Origin: Drosophila miranda | Lineage: Eukaryota; Arthropoda; Insecta; Diptera; Drosophilidae | Direction: 5' to 3' | DNA: 64,000 nucleotides | Assembly (NCBI RefSeq): GCF_003369915.1 | Contig: NC_046674.1 | Span: 11,098,001 to 11,162,000, forward strand | Shown: in pieces, positions 1-12,917 of the stretch | How positions within the stretch are numbered: the first letter of the stretch is position 1 | Layout: every line of letters starts with the position of its first letter | Notes under the pieces: model-generated | Database searches by the model: none | The model's input: only the letters and a program-made list of their open reading frames with translations | Told to the model about the DNA's origin: nothing | Made by a program: the position numbers and the translations under genes

Positions 1-3000
1 ACGTCCAGCCTCTTGCCTCCTGCCTCATAGCTCCTGCCCCTTCGTGCTCTCGTCAAGTGTGGCAAAAATGTAATAAACAATTCGAGATGCTTTATTGCTG
101 CAGCAACTCAATTTATATGGCTGGCCTGGTCCTAGTCCTGCTCCCGGCTTCTAGTCTTTTGGTTCCTTGATCCTGTTTCCACCTCCAGGCTGTCCTGCCA
201 GCCAGCCAGCTCTATTCTTCTCCTGCCTCCTGCCTCCTGCCGCCTGTCTGCTATTGTTGTGCGTCAGTTTCCATATTAAGCACACAAATTGATGATGTTA
301 ACAATGACGATACAAGAATGGACTGCTCTGCTCTGCTCTACTCCGCTCCATGACATGACTGGCCAAAAGTTGAAGTTCTTGGCGTTTTGGCGGCCAACCG
401 GAACAGCGCATGGGCCAACTGAAATGGAAACTGCCAGCGAAATGGGGGAAACCAACTATCGTTAGCCATAATTCCCAAACACACGCGAATATTGGATGCC
501 TAAGGCATCGTCAAGGAATTGAACACAGTTTAATGGCGGGGCCTACTATAACCAAGAAGAATATCCTTGAAAAATACCCCTCAAATTGTTAAGTAATATC
601 CACAAGACATATTTTCATTTCTTAGAACAAAAAAATATATATATTTTTTTTATACATATTCTCAGCATAGACCTGAAGGCCTTGTTGCTTTGTGCTGTAG
701 GATAAATCTTAGGCTACCATTTTATAAATAAATAAATAGATCCAAAAATGTTCATACGTTAAACTATATCCCATCTTAAAGATATTTGTTATCTTGTAAA
801 AATATTCAATGATTAGCACTGAAGCCAAATTACTTTCCTCCCAAACAACTTTCACAGGATATTGGCTTCAAATAAGTTGTTGTAGCCATCAAATGAAGAT
901 GTCCAACATTTAGGGCTAGTCGCCACTGTCTTCCCCTGTCCGGCACTGCACGAATATACTATATGGACATATCTACATAAATACATATATGCACACGAAA
1001 GCGTGGCCAAAAATGGCTTTAATGTTTTCACATTTGCTTTGTTGGCTTTGATGGAAGTGAAATTCAGAGCCACCCAGTCAATCCCCCAGGCTCTGAGAGC
1101 CTTTCCCCTGCCACTGGCTCGACAAATCAATTGAAAACTGACAGTTGTGACTAAACGGCGCATATTTCCCTGACATCTGTGTGGGGGACTGTGTCTGTCT
1201 CTCAATCCATGCCATACCATACCATACCATATCTTCTCCATATGTGCGGACGAGTATCCTTGCTACTCTGCTCTTCTCCAGTCTCCAGTCTCCCCACTCC
1301 TGTCTCATACATATTTCTGTATTGGATTTCAGTCCATTACGCGTCGTTCGAGTTTCGGGAATTGGATATCGGCTTTTATACTATATATTCGTATTGTATG
1401 AATGGGGGCCCTGTTGCCTGTTCTGTTCTGTTTCTGGTTCTGGTTCTGGCTCTGCTTCTGTGTGGCTCCTCTGTTTGTGTTCCGTTTGTGCATTAACGAA
1501 ACTCACGCACGCCAGCAGAAGGCAGGGAAAATGTCAGGGGCTTGATTTATCCTGTCCAACTCCAGTGCTGCGTGTTTGGCCACAATCAATCGATTGCCGC
1601 CATCGCCATAGCCCATCCATGGCCCATCACCGCTTGGCTGTTTGTAACTGTCGCTCAGGGCGTGCCTATGCTCGGAACAGGACGGGATGGGACCGACTAC
1701 GGACTACGGACTACGGACTACGTTCTATGGACTACAGACTACCGACTGCCGACTGGCGACTGACTAACTGACTGACAGACCCGGCCCCAGAATGCGGCAA
1801 AGGCAACAGCTGAGCGAGCGCACAGGGCGATAATTAAAATCGGGTGCTACGCGCCCCGTAATTAGTTGCACAGGTCGAAAAACGCTAAACGTTCAACGCT
1901 CCATTCCCCATTCCCCCCCATTCGCCACAGAAGCCTGCCCCGAGGCGGCGTCCACTTCCTATCTCTATCTGTATCTCCCTGTCTGTCCATTTTTATGGAC
2001 ATGTGCGTAAGCGATCCGTGCGAAAAATGGGCGCTTCGCAGCAATTACCTTCAATGCGATGAAGAAGAAGGTAGCTCCAACCGAATATGTAGATGCCACA
2101 CTGGCGATAAGCCGCACTTCCAGCTCCACTTCCGACTGTGCACGCCTACGCACCTTTTGCTGTCATGCAAATCAGTTTGCGGGGAGTCCAATCCAATCCA
2201 ATCCAAGTCCTATCCCCATCCCCATCCCCACCCACATTTCTAGCACGCTCTAGCACACGTATGCGTGGCACCCGCTAAATAACGAGAATTCAGACAGCAC
2301 CGGCAGCGATACCTATCTGTTAGAGATGAGCAGCCCTTGGAGTGGTATCGATAGTTGCTCCTCAAGCCAGAGTTGTAAAAGAATGTCAAAGAAAGATGAC
2401 GTATGAGTGTCGTTCTTGAGCTAGTCAAAGATCCCTAAATATTCTTTATGTTGGCCAATCGCTAGTACTTAGACTGATTAAAATCAAGCACTATATCTTT
2501 GTAAGAGTGTCCTTGTACCTGCCATTCCTATATGTATATGTAGGTAGCTTCGTCTAATTGATTGCATTTCTTACTAATTATCATCATTTGAAACGAACCC
2601 TTTGGTACTTTCAAAGTTAACAAATTCCATTAGACCACCAGGTCTTTTATCTTCCGTCACGAGTATTCGTATTTCGTGTGATATTTGGCGCCAGCTCTCT
2701 GCGAATGTTGCCCCGGACCAGGTCCAGGTCCAGGTCTTGGTCCTGGTCAGGTGGTGTGGTGTGGTGCGGTGGGGTGCGGTGGGGCCGGAACCGGTCGAAG
2801 TTTATCATTGCGTTGCGAAATGCGAATCGGAACATCCGTTTCTAAATGCCAGGCATTTGCCGTGCACTCTCTTTGTGTGGGCCCCCGTCATGGCTTTTTA
2901 ATGGGGTTAGGACCTGCAATTGTCCATACATATGACGATGGACGGGGTTCGCCGCTAAATTGAAATTGACCAGAGCCGTGAAGATAGAGAAAGAATGAGA

Positions 3001-5560
3001 AGAGTGCCAGGGACACGGCTCGCCTTCGCCTTCGCCTGCGCCATTGCCATCGCCGTAGCCATCGCCATAGCCATCGCCATCGCCTTCGAGCTTATATAAC
3101 GTCCGGGGCTTATGTAATTTCAGCGTCACTTTCGAGATTTATAAATTTTCGTTGGTTTCTCTTTTCTGGTTCTGGTTCTGGTTTTTTTGCGGGCTGCCTT
3201 TCTTTTTTCCCCCGTTTTGTATCTCATTCCCAGAGAGAGCTGCTTTCGCATTAAGCCAGCTGGACGACGTTTCATTACCAAAAGTGGGGGCGAGGCGGCA
3301 GAAAGCAGCAGAAAGCCCGAATGGAGCTGCGAAAGTATGCAATGTGAACAAATGGATAGGAAGAAATCAACGTTAAAATAAATGACACTAAAACTGGAGA
3401 CACTCACTTTGTTTCCCTGTCGCTCCTCTATCTGGTGGCCCAGTGTCTCTGCCTCTTCCTCTCATTCTGGCCATGTCTCTCTTTCCTTTCTGCTCATTTA
3501 GCCTGTTGTTGGGTGTTTTTCTTTTTTTGTTTTTCCTGCTCTTCAATTGGCTATTAAGCAAATTGATTCAGTTAAATTTATCTTAATGCAATCTTCACTC
3601 GCCCCCACAAAATCCTCAACATTCCAGCTCCCAGCTCCCAACTCCCACACTCCCTGTACAGATAGTGCATAATTTGAAGGGCATAGTAAACAAGCCAACA
3701 ATTCACGCGCAACAACGGCTCGAGATACTCGTACTCGTACTCGTACTCGTAGTCGTACACTTGTAGATACAGATACATCTGGAGGCTCACAGTCCGACAC
3801 ATGACAGCGATGGCAGTGAAAAAAAAGGAAAGGAAAGGAATGGAATGGAAGGGAAAGGCAAGCAAAGTAGCGGAAAGGAAAGAATCCAGGCTGAAAACCC
3901 AATCCCATTGTCATTGCCCGAACCCTATTCCCATTCAAGAGACCCCCAATTGAGAGCCAGCCCGTCATGGAGAAGGAGAAGGGGAAGGAGGAGAACGTGG
4001 AGGACGTCGGACGACCACCAGGACTCCCATAAAGCGCTCGAAGCGTGAAGAACAAGGGTGAATGTGGAAAGTTACAGAAAAAAAGCATTAGAAAATATAT
4101 CTGGCATGGCTTAAAAAGCGCGCTGTTGATTGTTTTGCTGGATAACGGCCACGACTCTGCCATGCTACTACTCCGTGGTATTCCTTCTCCCATCACCATT
4201 CCCCATTCCCACTCCCATTCCACTCCCACTCCCGAAAACAAACCCTGTTGCCCTGTTTTGGCCGCTTGTGGGTCGGGGGGGGGCTATTTTGATTTCGTTG
4301 TCGCCGTCATCCGCCTATGATGGAATCGCCCCGAAGGGCTGCTCTGTCTTCCATCCACCTACTCCCACACTGCTACTGCCACTGCCACTAGGGGGCGAAA
4401 ACTATCTCGACTCGCGTTGCGTATGTGTGCTACTGGGCAATCTCTAAGCCGTATAAATATGCCATCGTCTGAGGACAATCTACTAAAACCATCAGATTCG
4501 ACTCGGCCCGGCCCGGCCCCGGCCCAACCCAACCCAGGCCCCACACCAGAATCAAGGCCCAAATCCAGGCCTCGCCTTCGTGCCATTGATCGGCCTATAA
4601 ACAGAATTTTTTCCACTGCTTTGTTATTGCCCCATAGGCAAATCATATAAATTATGCTCAATTTTTTCCTTTTGGCTTTTAATAAGCATAAAAACTTATG
4701 ATATGTGAAAATATGCGCAACAAACAACAACAGCGAAGCAGCAGCAGTGGGAAAGAAGAGCTGTGGGGAGCTGTGGGGAGCATGAGGAGGAGCATGGGGT
4801 ATATCATCCATGAGGCTGTTTATGTTTGAAAATTGTTTACTCTCTTGTTTTTGGCTCCCGGTTACAGCCACAGTTGGGCATGGAACTTACGTATTTGGCT
4901 GACAACAGCTTGCCAGAAGGGGTTCCTATCGCATCCACACATCCACACATCCATACTCGTACATCTAACCTCTAACGTGTCACATTTCCCCTGGGGAGTG
5001 TTTTTCCCCGGTTCAAAGTGTACTCAAAGTTGAATTTAACTTTGATTTGAGGGGCTCTTCAGATTTGTTTGTAGTTATTGTTGAGAAATGATTTTGAAGG
5101 TAAACTGAAACCTTTAACAATCTAATAGCGATCTGAAGGCAGTTGTCGCCGTTTCTGAAGTATCTGTTGGCATCACTGGCTGAAGAAAATGTACCTCTTC
5201 CGTCGGCAGCGATTAGGCGATAACTTTCGCAGAGACCGCGAGGAGACGCTGCAGCTAAAGAAAAGGAAATCCTTTGGCTGCAGTGCAGCTTCAGTTATTG
5301 CTGCTTTCAGTTGATTGTCAATGAAATGTTAAAAATAAACACCCACAGCCACGCCCACTCCCACTTCCACTCCTTTTCGTTACGTGGAAGTGTAACTCCA
5401 ATTACTTTTTGCCGGGGAAAATACTGAGCTTCCGTTCCGTTGATTCGCACAAACGAAATTGCATTGAATGGAGCCCGCAGAGTCTGCAGCTGACAGTGGT
5501 CCCTGTCCCCTGTCCCCTGCCCCCTGTCTTGTCGGAGAAGTCCCTGCCCCCAACCAATTG
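1..5560. other. Intergenic, simple-sequence rich; no gene seen
   Basis: I see no exon with plausible splice sites or recognisable protein similarity here. The sequence is dominated by short degenerate tandem motifs: TGCCTCC-type repeats (about 195-245), CATAC units (1207-1231), GACTACG units (1690-1765), CCAGGT/GGTCCT hexamers (2718-2752), a GCCATC/GCCTTC array (3020-3095), TACTCG units (3725-3757) and CCCATTCCCACT units (4200-4235). The apparent ORFs follow these repeats and look fortuitous. The interval lies beyond the probable distal end of the leftward Scratch transcript. Confidence 0.6.
1690..1765. repeat. Imperfect GACTACG tandem array
   Basis: About ten degenerate copies of a 6-8 bp unit (GACTACG, later GACTGCC and GACTAAC) lie head to tail. 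The perfect copies sit at the left and decay towards the right. This looks like a decaying minisatellite; no function is implied. Confidence 0.7.
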
Positions 5561-5947
5561 AAATCAAACGCACTTTGGTATAAGTTTTTTTTTTGTCAGA
5601 TTTTTATTTTTTTATTCACTATGTTTGTTTTTTCATTTACTACGCAAGTTGTTTGCATCGTCGCACTTTTCATTTGGTTTTTCTTTTTCTTCGTTTTTTT
5701 TCTTTTTCTTTTATTTTTGTTTTGGTTTTTGTTTTTTGTCATGTATAAATTTGTCATGTGTTATGAAAATATAATATACTTATGTACGTTTATGTTAGAT
5801 GTTTTACAGAATGCTTGGCTCCATTGTTGTTTTTGTTTGTGTGTCGTATGTGTATGGGGTTTTTTTTTTCTCTTTTCGTTAGTAACTATGCATTGATTAG
5901 CCATTTCGCCTGGTATTTCGAGTGCTTCGATTGTTTCCAGTGTTTGG

Positions 5948-5998
5948 GTGTGTGTGTGTGTGTGTGTGTGGGTGTGCTGTGTGTGTGTGGGTGTGTGG
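5948..5998. repeat. (GT)n microsatellite, CA in Scratch RNA
   Basis: An interrupted GT run with a GGTGTGCT break. In the leftward transcript it would read as CA repeats. Confidence 0.85.
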
Positions 5999-6177
5999 AT
6001 TATACAAATCAATTGGTTAAGTACAAAATATATCGTATATAAGGTGTTTATATGCATATATAGTATGTACCTATGTGTATGTATCGTATATTGTACGCAC
6101 TTGTCGAGTACTTGTCGCACTTGAATGGAAACCACGCAATCAAACTGAAGACTTTTTGGTAAATTCTAGATTCCACT

Positions 6178-6216
6178 CTCATCGATCATCGATCATTGAT
6201 CATCGATCATTCTTCC
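6178..6216. repeat. ATCGATC / TGATC palindromic repeats
   Basis: Several head-to-tail copies of ATCGATCATCGATCATTG-like units. Each contains the ATCGAT palindrome, so the stretch is also a string of partial DRE-like sites. It lies in the putative 3'UTR, so promoter function is unlikely. Confidence 0.6.
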
Positions 6217-6413
6217 TCGATCACCTTCTCCGGTTAATTAGCTGCTCGATTTTTCAACAACTTATCATAAAAACTACTGAAAAACATGAAACGATTCGCT
6301 TTCTTTGTAATTGGAAATTGACCATTTGGTAAAATTGACTTTCGAGGGCAGAGGCCCCTGGCAAATGTCGTAACCGATTCGACAGTGACGGACAGTGCCA
6401 GGACCTCCTATGT

Positions 6414-6440
6414 TATGTGTGTGTGTGTCTGTGTTGTGTG
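6414..6440. repeat. (GT)n microsatellite
   Basis: A GT run broken by CT and TT. It has the same orientation as the other GT runs of this interval. Confidence 0.75.
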
Positions 6441-6643
6441 TCTGCATGATGCACATGAATGTCATATACATTATGCATGTCATTTATAATTTAGAATGTA
6501 TTGTATATATCGCATAATAAACGCATTTTTGCTCATGTGTGTATGATGTATAGTATTGTATATACTTGTATTCATAGCTTTATATATATATCAATGTATA
6601 TATTCGATTATTAATCGATACAATGCAATAAAATACATAATTA

Positions 6644-6658
6644 TGTGTGTGTGTGTGT
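6644..6658. repeat. (GT)n microsatellite
   Basis: Short uninterrupted GT run on plus, CA on the presumed transcript strand. Confidence 0.7.
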
Positions 6659-8749
6659 TTCTTGTGTTTCATTTGTGTCTGTCTGCTGTTGTAGTTCTAG
6701 GTACAGAATTCTTTGCTGGCTCTCTAATGTGCTGTGTTCTTGTTTTAGTCATAGTCTAATCGTAAGCTTAAATTTATGTCTCGCTTTTGTCTCATTTTAA
6801 TAATAATTTGCAACTCTACTTTTCTACAATTCTACAGTTGTCTGGCTGTCTGTGTGTGTGTGTGTTTAGTGCTCTAAATACAGGATAAAATGATTTATTT
6901 TCTACGCAGTAACTCTTTCAACTATGTATCGTATCGACTGTGTCTGCGTCTGTATCTGTATCTGTATCTGTGTGGTGTGTATTTCTGCAGTATAGTCGAT
7001 CAAAATAGGTTTTGTATATACGTATCTATCGCAACAATGCACCTATGCAAAAACATAAGATGAGTTTTTGTTCATTGGTTTTTCGGTTTTTCATTCAGTT
7101 TTTTCGGTTTTTTGGGTTTTCATTTTCATTTTCGTTTTCGTTGTATAAAGTACATCAATTGGTCTCGTCAAGCAGCACAAAAGTTGCGATAACAATATAT
7201 GCAAAAAACAACTCTACCGTTAATATATGTATCTGTATATCGATAACTAATAATCGTTAAATCGTTCAATTCATCGTATGCCAGCTAAATCCAAAATCCC
7301 TACGGCTTTTAATTAATTCTTAGTAATTGTTTATTTTTCCCTTCTTCTTCTTTTTCTTCTTCTTATTTTTTTTTTGGTTTGCTCTCTTGCATATTTTCAT
7401 TCGTTTTCTCTGTAAACTAGGTATATACTCGTATATATATATATAAGTATATATATATAGATTCTTTATTATGCTATAGTGTATAGTGCCATAAATGTTC
7501 GGGGTTTCGCTTACTTATCGCAATAATATAACGAATTCCAAATATTTACTCATAGATACATGCGATTTAATACTTTTGAGTTACCTTAATGCTCTATTGC
7601 TTCTGCTTTTGCTTTTGTTGCTGTTTCTGTTGTATTGCTTTTATCGTTAATTCTGTTTTTTTTGTTTTTGTTTTTGTTTTTTTTTATTCGTTTCGTCTTC
7701 TCTATTATTATACCATACCATATACAATAGCTGTAAATAAGTTTTGCTTCCTCGTATTGCTCTCCATTTCCGATTCATAATATATGCTATATATTTTCAA
7801 AGTGTTAAGTCTTTCATTTTTGTTCTTGCTGTTTATTCGTTGTTTCTGCTTTTGGTTGTTTGATTTTTCAATTTTTCGAATTGTCGATTTTTCGAATTTC
7901 TTATTAGTTTATGTTCAATTCTTGAATTATTAGTGTTAACGTGCCAAGTCTTTTTAATTTGTTTTGCTTTTGTTTTTGCTAATAGTTAATCATTGTTTTT
8001 GGTTGCCCAATTATTTATACATTGCTTTTTTTGTGTGAGCGAGTGTGTGGGTGTGTGTATGTGTGTGTTCGAGTATTGGATAAGTAAATAAATAAATCAC
8101 GCTGAATGCAAATTAAATTTTCGAATCAAATGCTCACTGCATCACCCTAACGTTAGTGATTTCCCCCTGCTCCCGCCGCCCGCCGCCCGCCGCCCACCGC
8201 CCATTGCCTTCTTCGCTTCTGTGTGGAATGAGTTGTGGACCCTGTGGACACAGTGTGGGCCACGTGCTGACTGACGCAGTGCTGGACCAGTGTTGGCATG
8301 GCAATGGCACCGCTCCTTTCTCCTCTCCTCTCCCATTCCTTTTCCCTTTCCCCTTACCATTCTCTCGTGCTCTCTCATTCATGGTGCTGTTCCTCTTTTT
8401 ATTACATTTCCCCTTTGTTCGAGTACGCCTAACGAGCGCTCGTTAAACTGCATTGACACAAAAAAGGACAGCACAACATTGTGTTGCTGCCGCCCAGCGT
8501 GGCAGAGGCAGAGGCAACAGCAGAGGCAGAGGCAGAGGCGGAGGCGGAATGGGGCGTAGGGTTGTCAGCAACAGTAACAGCAACAGCAACAGCAACAGAT
8601 AATGGAAACAATGGATCATGAACCTAATGCCACAAATACTGAACAATTTCAACAATTGCATTTCCAGGTTGCGCTCTGGTTCCGATTACGTACGAGTATG
8701 TACAGTTGTGCCTGATGTCTCAGTGGGTGTGTGGTGTGGTGTGGTGTTC

Positions 8750-8771
8750 TGTGTGTGTGTGTGTGTGTGTG
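8750..8771. repeat. (GT)n microsatellite
   Basis: GT run preceded by GTGTGGTGTGGT units at about 8725-8747, which extend the repeat tract to the left. Confidence 0.85.
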
Positions 8772-8862
8772 CTAAATACTATGCTAAAAATGTATCAACT
8801 TTAACAATTTCCTTTTGTATAACAGTACATCATGATCCTGGAGAGAACCCATAACATGCGTT

Positions 8863-8884
8863 TGTGTGTGTGTGTGTGTGTGTG
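8863..8884. repeat. (GT)n microsatellite
   Basis: Eleven GT units without interruption. Confidence 0.85.
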
Positions 8885-9297
8885 CGTATGAGCGTGATTG
8901 GACAACTGAAACGGGTTTCGCTTTCATTCTTCTCCATACTCCCCCATCGATAGCCAAAATTTGGATTAAAGCTTTTCCAAATGGATGTGTATTCGTAAAT
9001 ACCTATGTATATTTATACTCGTATTTAGTATGTATTTGTATTTTGTATACTATTTAGCTTTAGTTAAAAATCTCAAAATATTCCTCTTCTGCTCCCCGGC
9101 TTGCACTCGAATCCCCTAAGTGTTATACTCTATGTATGTATATCTTTTACCACTACGTTTTATTGCTTTTCGATACACGTTATGCTATGTATAGTTTCTG
9201 GATCTCAATATGAATTTGATTTCTCGTTATTTTCCAATATCCTTTGAGCAAAATTAATGAATCTCGTGTGTGTGTGTTTGTCAGTTGTGTGCGTGTG

Positions 9298-9315
9298 GGT
9301 GTGTGTGTGTGTGTG
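9298..9315. repeat. (GT)n microsatellite
   Basis: GT run preceded by shorter GT tracts at 9266-9297. Confidence 0.8.
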
Positions 9316-10638
9316 GGCTATCACAATATTCGAATTGCTTTGGGTTCATCTTTCATCTTCCCTTCTTACGGCTGTATTTCCATCTAAAATCACTCAGCAC
9401 AATAATTGTTGAAGAAATAATCAAAATGCACAAGAAACAAATACACACAGAGTCCAGAAAAATCAGGGAAACTATATTCAAAGCATATTGAGAATTAGTT
9501 TATAAATAAAAAACATTGTTTTGCATGTAAAGTGTAAGCATATAATATGTATTGTATATTTCTTTAACTTTATATTTTTGTTTTACTCTTTTGTATATTC
9601 GTGGTTTTGGGTTTTGGGTTTACCTTTCGTTTATAGTACAAGTGTGTGCTGCGATTGCTAATTGTAAGTAGTTTCAACCTTACAGTATATGTACTAAGAC
9701 TAATAATCGATTAACTCGTTTGCTTGTTAAGCTAAGTTATTGCTTTCCTTTCATTTCCTTTCCTTTCCAATTTCCATTTCCGTTTCTTTTCTTTTCTCGA
9801 CTCGCGCTCTATACAATTGTTATACAAAATTTTTAAAATTTAATATTATTGCCGGACTTCAATTCAATTTCAATTCAACATTCTCATAATGCAAATTTCA
9901 TAAATATTCATTATATTGTTTCCATTTCAATTTCGATTTAAATTTTTCTTTTCATTTTCATCGATTACCAAAAAAAAAAAATAAATAAATAGATCATAAA
10001 TAATAGACTACTATTCCTAAGTAACTAGGTATATGTATATTAAATATAGTTAATTGTAATTTTAATTGAAATAATTGTAGTTTGTTTTGCGTTTTGCATG
10101 GGGTTCGTTTTTGAGTATTGCTTTGGTACTTTAGCCGATTTCGATTTCGATTCGATTCGATTAATATTATTGCTTAAAAGGGTTGTTGCCACCTCTCGCA
10201 TCTCCCTCGTCTTTGTCCTCCTCCTCCTCCTCCTCCTCCTCCTAATCATTCTCCACCTTCTTCGTATTCCTCGTCCAATCAACAGTATAAAAATAATTTC
10301 GTGATTATATACTAGTTTAACTTACGCGTACATATCTGAATACTATACCCTATAAGTGTATATATGTATGTATATGTATATGCTTTGTAAATATTACGCA
10401 ACTACATACGTATTCTAGATGTATGTATATATATATATGTATATATATATAGAATTCTATCGTCCTCTTTCCCCGCTTAGACATACCAACAACTGGGTTT
10501 GGTGTGTTTTCGGCTCTGGGTCGCTCTAAACTTGGCTACAACTATGGCTACAAAATGTTCGTTGCACTTCGTTATTCCCCCACTTCGTCTTCATCATTGA
10601 GATCGGTTGCTGAAGCTGATTTCAGTTGATTATATAAT

Positions 10639-10657
10639 GTGTGTGTGTGTGTGTGTA
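10639..10657. repeat. (GT)n microsatellite
   Basis: GT run flanked by TATA-rich sequence on both sides. Confidence 0.85.
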
Positions 10658-10746
10658 TATATAAATGTATGTATGTAAAATGTAAATGAATTAAGTTCTA
10701 ATATTTACAGAATTTGTGCAGCGATTTGTTATTCGTTATTTATGAT

Positions 10747-10772
10747 GTGTGTGTGTGTGTGTGTGTGTGTGT
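10747..10772. repeat. (GT)n microsatellite
   Basis: Thirteen GT units, followed by further GTGTGG and GTATGA variants to about 10830. Confidence 0.85.
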
Positions 10773-12022
10773 ATAAGTGTGTTTGTGTGGGTGAGCTTGT
10801 GTGGGTATGAGTGTATGTATGAACGAATGAATAAGTGATGGAATGGAATGATGGAATGATCGAATGAAACGTATATTGAGTTACAGTTACATAATGTTGG
10901 GTTAAGTAATATCGTACTAGGTCGGTTAAGTTGTTGAAAAGTGCAAAGTATTATTCACGCATGGACGAAGTGTACTGTTAAATGCTTGAGATTGAGACTA
11001 GATCACACTCGATACTCGGTATTCGATACTCGATATATTCGCTTCTGTTATTGAGAGGGGCGCTCTTAATGCGATCGAATACGATACGATTCTTTGGTCT
11101 TGGTCGCTGGCTGTACTCCTAATTGGGCCTCTAACTGAATGCAATGTTCTTTACTTTTATAACTTGGTTTGAAAACAGGGAACTGGGAACTGGAAACTGG
11201 CTTTGGTTTTGGTTTTGTTTTTTTTGGTTCGTTCAATCGATATAATCAATCGATAGAAATTATAGGTTTTTGGTTTTGCTGTTGGACAGCGACTAGATGT
11301 TCACTTTAATCGTGAGTATTCTCTATAATAAATAATTGTTTTCCCCCCTGTTTCTCCTTCTGGGGTCTTGGAATGCTAATTGACTAAAACGTATGCTCGT
11401 TGGATATAAATGGAGCCTTTCCGGGCAACTGGGAAACTGTGGGAACCTCTTAAACTGGGAAAAATGAAAAGTCAGCCCAAAAGTCAGAAATCCCCTCCTC
11501 TGCCATGCTCTTCTAGCCTTAAATGAGATCGGAATGAACTAATGGGTTCGGGGGACTGGGGACGGGGAGGGACGTTACCTATATGTATATTTATGTGTTA
11601 ACGTGATGATGCTTTCTACAAGGGTTAATATGAGGGTGACGGAGCCGGCTCGCATTCGGAAAACCCTCCTGTCGAACCGATTCCAATACCTGGCTAATAT
11701 TGCTTTGCGTTTCGTTAGTTTTGTATTCAATTTTTGATTAATTTGTTTGTAAGTTGTTTTGTGTCGTTGTTAATATCGAATCTAAAAATCTTTGAGTGCT
11801 TAAATGTCCGGCTACTGCCCGTTCAGTTGCTCTTAGTTTTGGTGACTTAGTTTAAAATTGTTTGTTTGGTAGGTAGCCCCCCACCGAGTGGGGCCACCAC
11901 TCGTAATATCTGCTTATAGATAGGCTGCCCTTAAGACCTAATTCGTTGTTTGAGAAACATTGCATTTGCTTTTGTAATTCGTTGCATTAATTTTAATCAC
12001 TTCGTCTTCGTCACGTTGTCGA

Positions 12023-12168
12023 TTAAGGAGTTAGAGTTAGTGTTTAGCTTTAGAGTTAGAGTTAGAGTTAGATTTAGAGAGATAGAGAGATATTTTCCTC
12101 GAGCTATAGCTACAGTTAGATTTAGGGTTAGGGCTAGGGCTAGGGTTAGGGTTTGGGCTAGGGAGAGT
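12023..12168. repeat. TTAGAG / TTAGGG-type degenerate hexamer array
   Basis: Runs of GTTAGA and TTAGAG (12023-12080) grade into GGTTAG and GGCTAG units (about 12117-12168). Some units equal the vertebrate telomere hexamer, but the unit drifts throughout and the location is internal. Flies lack telomerase repeats, so this is a drifting minisatellite. Confidence 0.75.
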
Positions 12169-12438
12169 GTCCTTGGAGAGTTATAGACTTAGAGAGAGAG
12201 AGAGAGTGTGAGAGAGAGAGAGAGTTTTGGAGATTAAAAACTTGCTTTTGCATCAGCTACAGATTATATAGTACACTCTATATAGTATATAGATATATCA
12301 GTATATACCAGTATATATGTATGCTTTGGTAAGTAGTAGTTTGGATAGATTAGATAGCTGCGCTCTGGCATAGAATTACTTAGTTTTGTTCAGGTTTACG
12401 GAATGCATTCGGTATAGCACCTCATACACAAGGCTCTC

Positions 12439-12478
12439 TGTGTGTGTGTGTATTCGTGTGTGTGTATTCGTGTGTGTC
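12439..12478. repeat. (GT)n with TATTCG spacers
   Basis: Three GT blocks separated by TATTCG, then an AT-dinucleotide run to about 12515. It lies about 440 bp downstream of the Scratch stop codon on the transcript. Confidence 0.8.
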
Positions 12479-12917
12479 GTGTATATATATATATATATGT
12501 ATGTATATATATATGGAATGTGGGGCTAGGAATGTTCAACTCTTCAATGCTTTACTTTCTAAGAAGAACCAGATTGGATTGGTTAGGTGTTTGCTTTTGT
12601 TTGTTTGTTGGTTTTTTTGTTCGATTTCTTGTCGTTTTGCTGCCTAACGTGTCTAATGCGATTTTCTACAGTCTCTGTGTTACTCTACTACACTTTGCTT
12701 TTGGACGTATTGTGATGTATGCATCGTATTCGTATTCTATAAAAAAAACTGCTATCGGTTAGCCTAGTTGTAAATGGTAACGGTAACTTTAACATTAACG
12801 GTAAATTAACTAACCAGCACTGCAGCCCTGCAGTCCAGCAGCCCTGCAGTCCTGCAATCCTGCAGCTCTGCCATCCTGCAGCCATTGCTGCAACTTACTC
12901 AACATTACATTCCCGCA

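Larger units (their letters stand above)
5600..12917 (-). other. Probable extended 3'UTR of the minus-strand Scratch gene
   Basis: These 7.3 kb directly follow the stop codon of the SNAG-Scratch gene and contain no credible exon. The composition is AT-rich and strand-biased: T-runs and long GT runs lie on the plus strand, so the transcript would carry A-rich and CA-repeat sequence. Candidate AATAAA signals on the minus strand (TTTATT on plus) occur at 5603-5608 and 5611-5616. The composition changes sharply to GC-richer intergenic DNA just to the left. Very long 3'UTRs are known for fly neural regulators. The exact end is inferred, and shorter forms are likely because other TTTATT sites occur in between. 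Confidence 0.5.

Noticed and set aside
4359..4871. 170-codon minus-strand frame
   Set aside because: Composed of translated repeats (GPGLGWAGAGPGR and HAPPHAPHS types) and lacking any conserved-looking segment.
5468..5896. 142-codon plus-strand frame rich in Phe
   Set aside because: Translation of T-rich UTR sequence on the wrong strand.
12117..12168. Interstitial telomere
   Set aside because: Drosophila lacks TTAGGG telomeres and the unit drifts continuously from TTAGAG; a minisatellite is enough.
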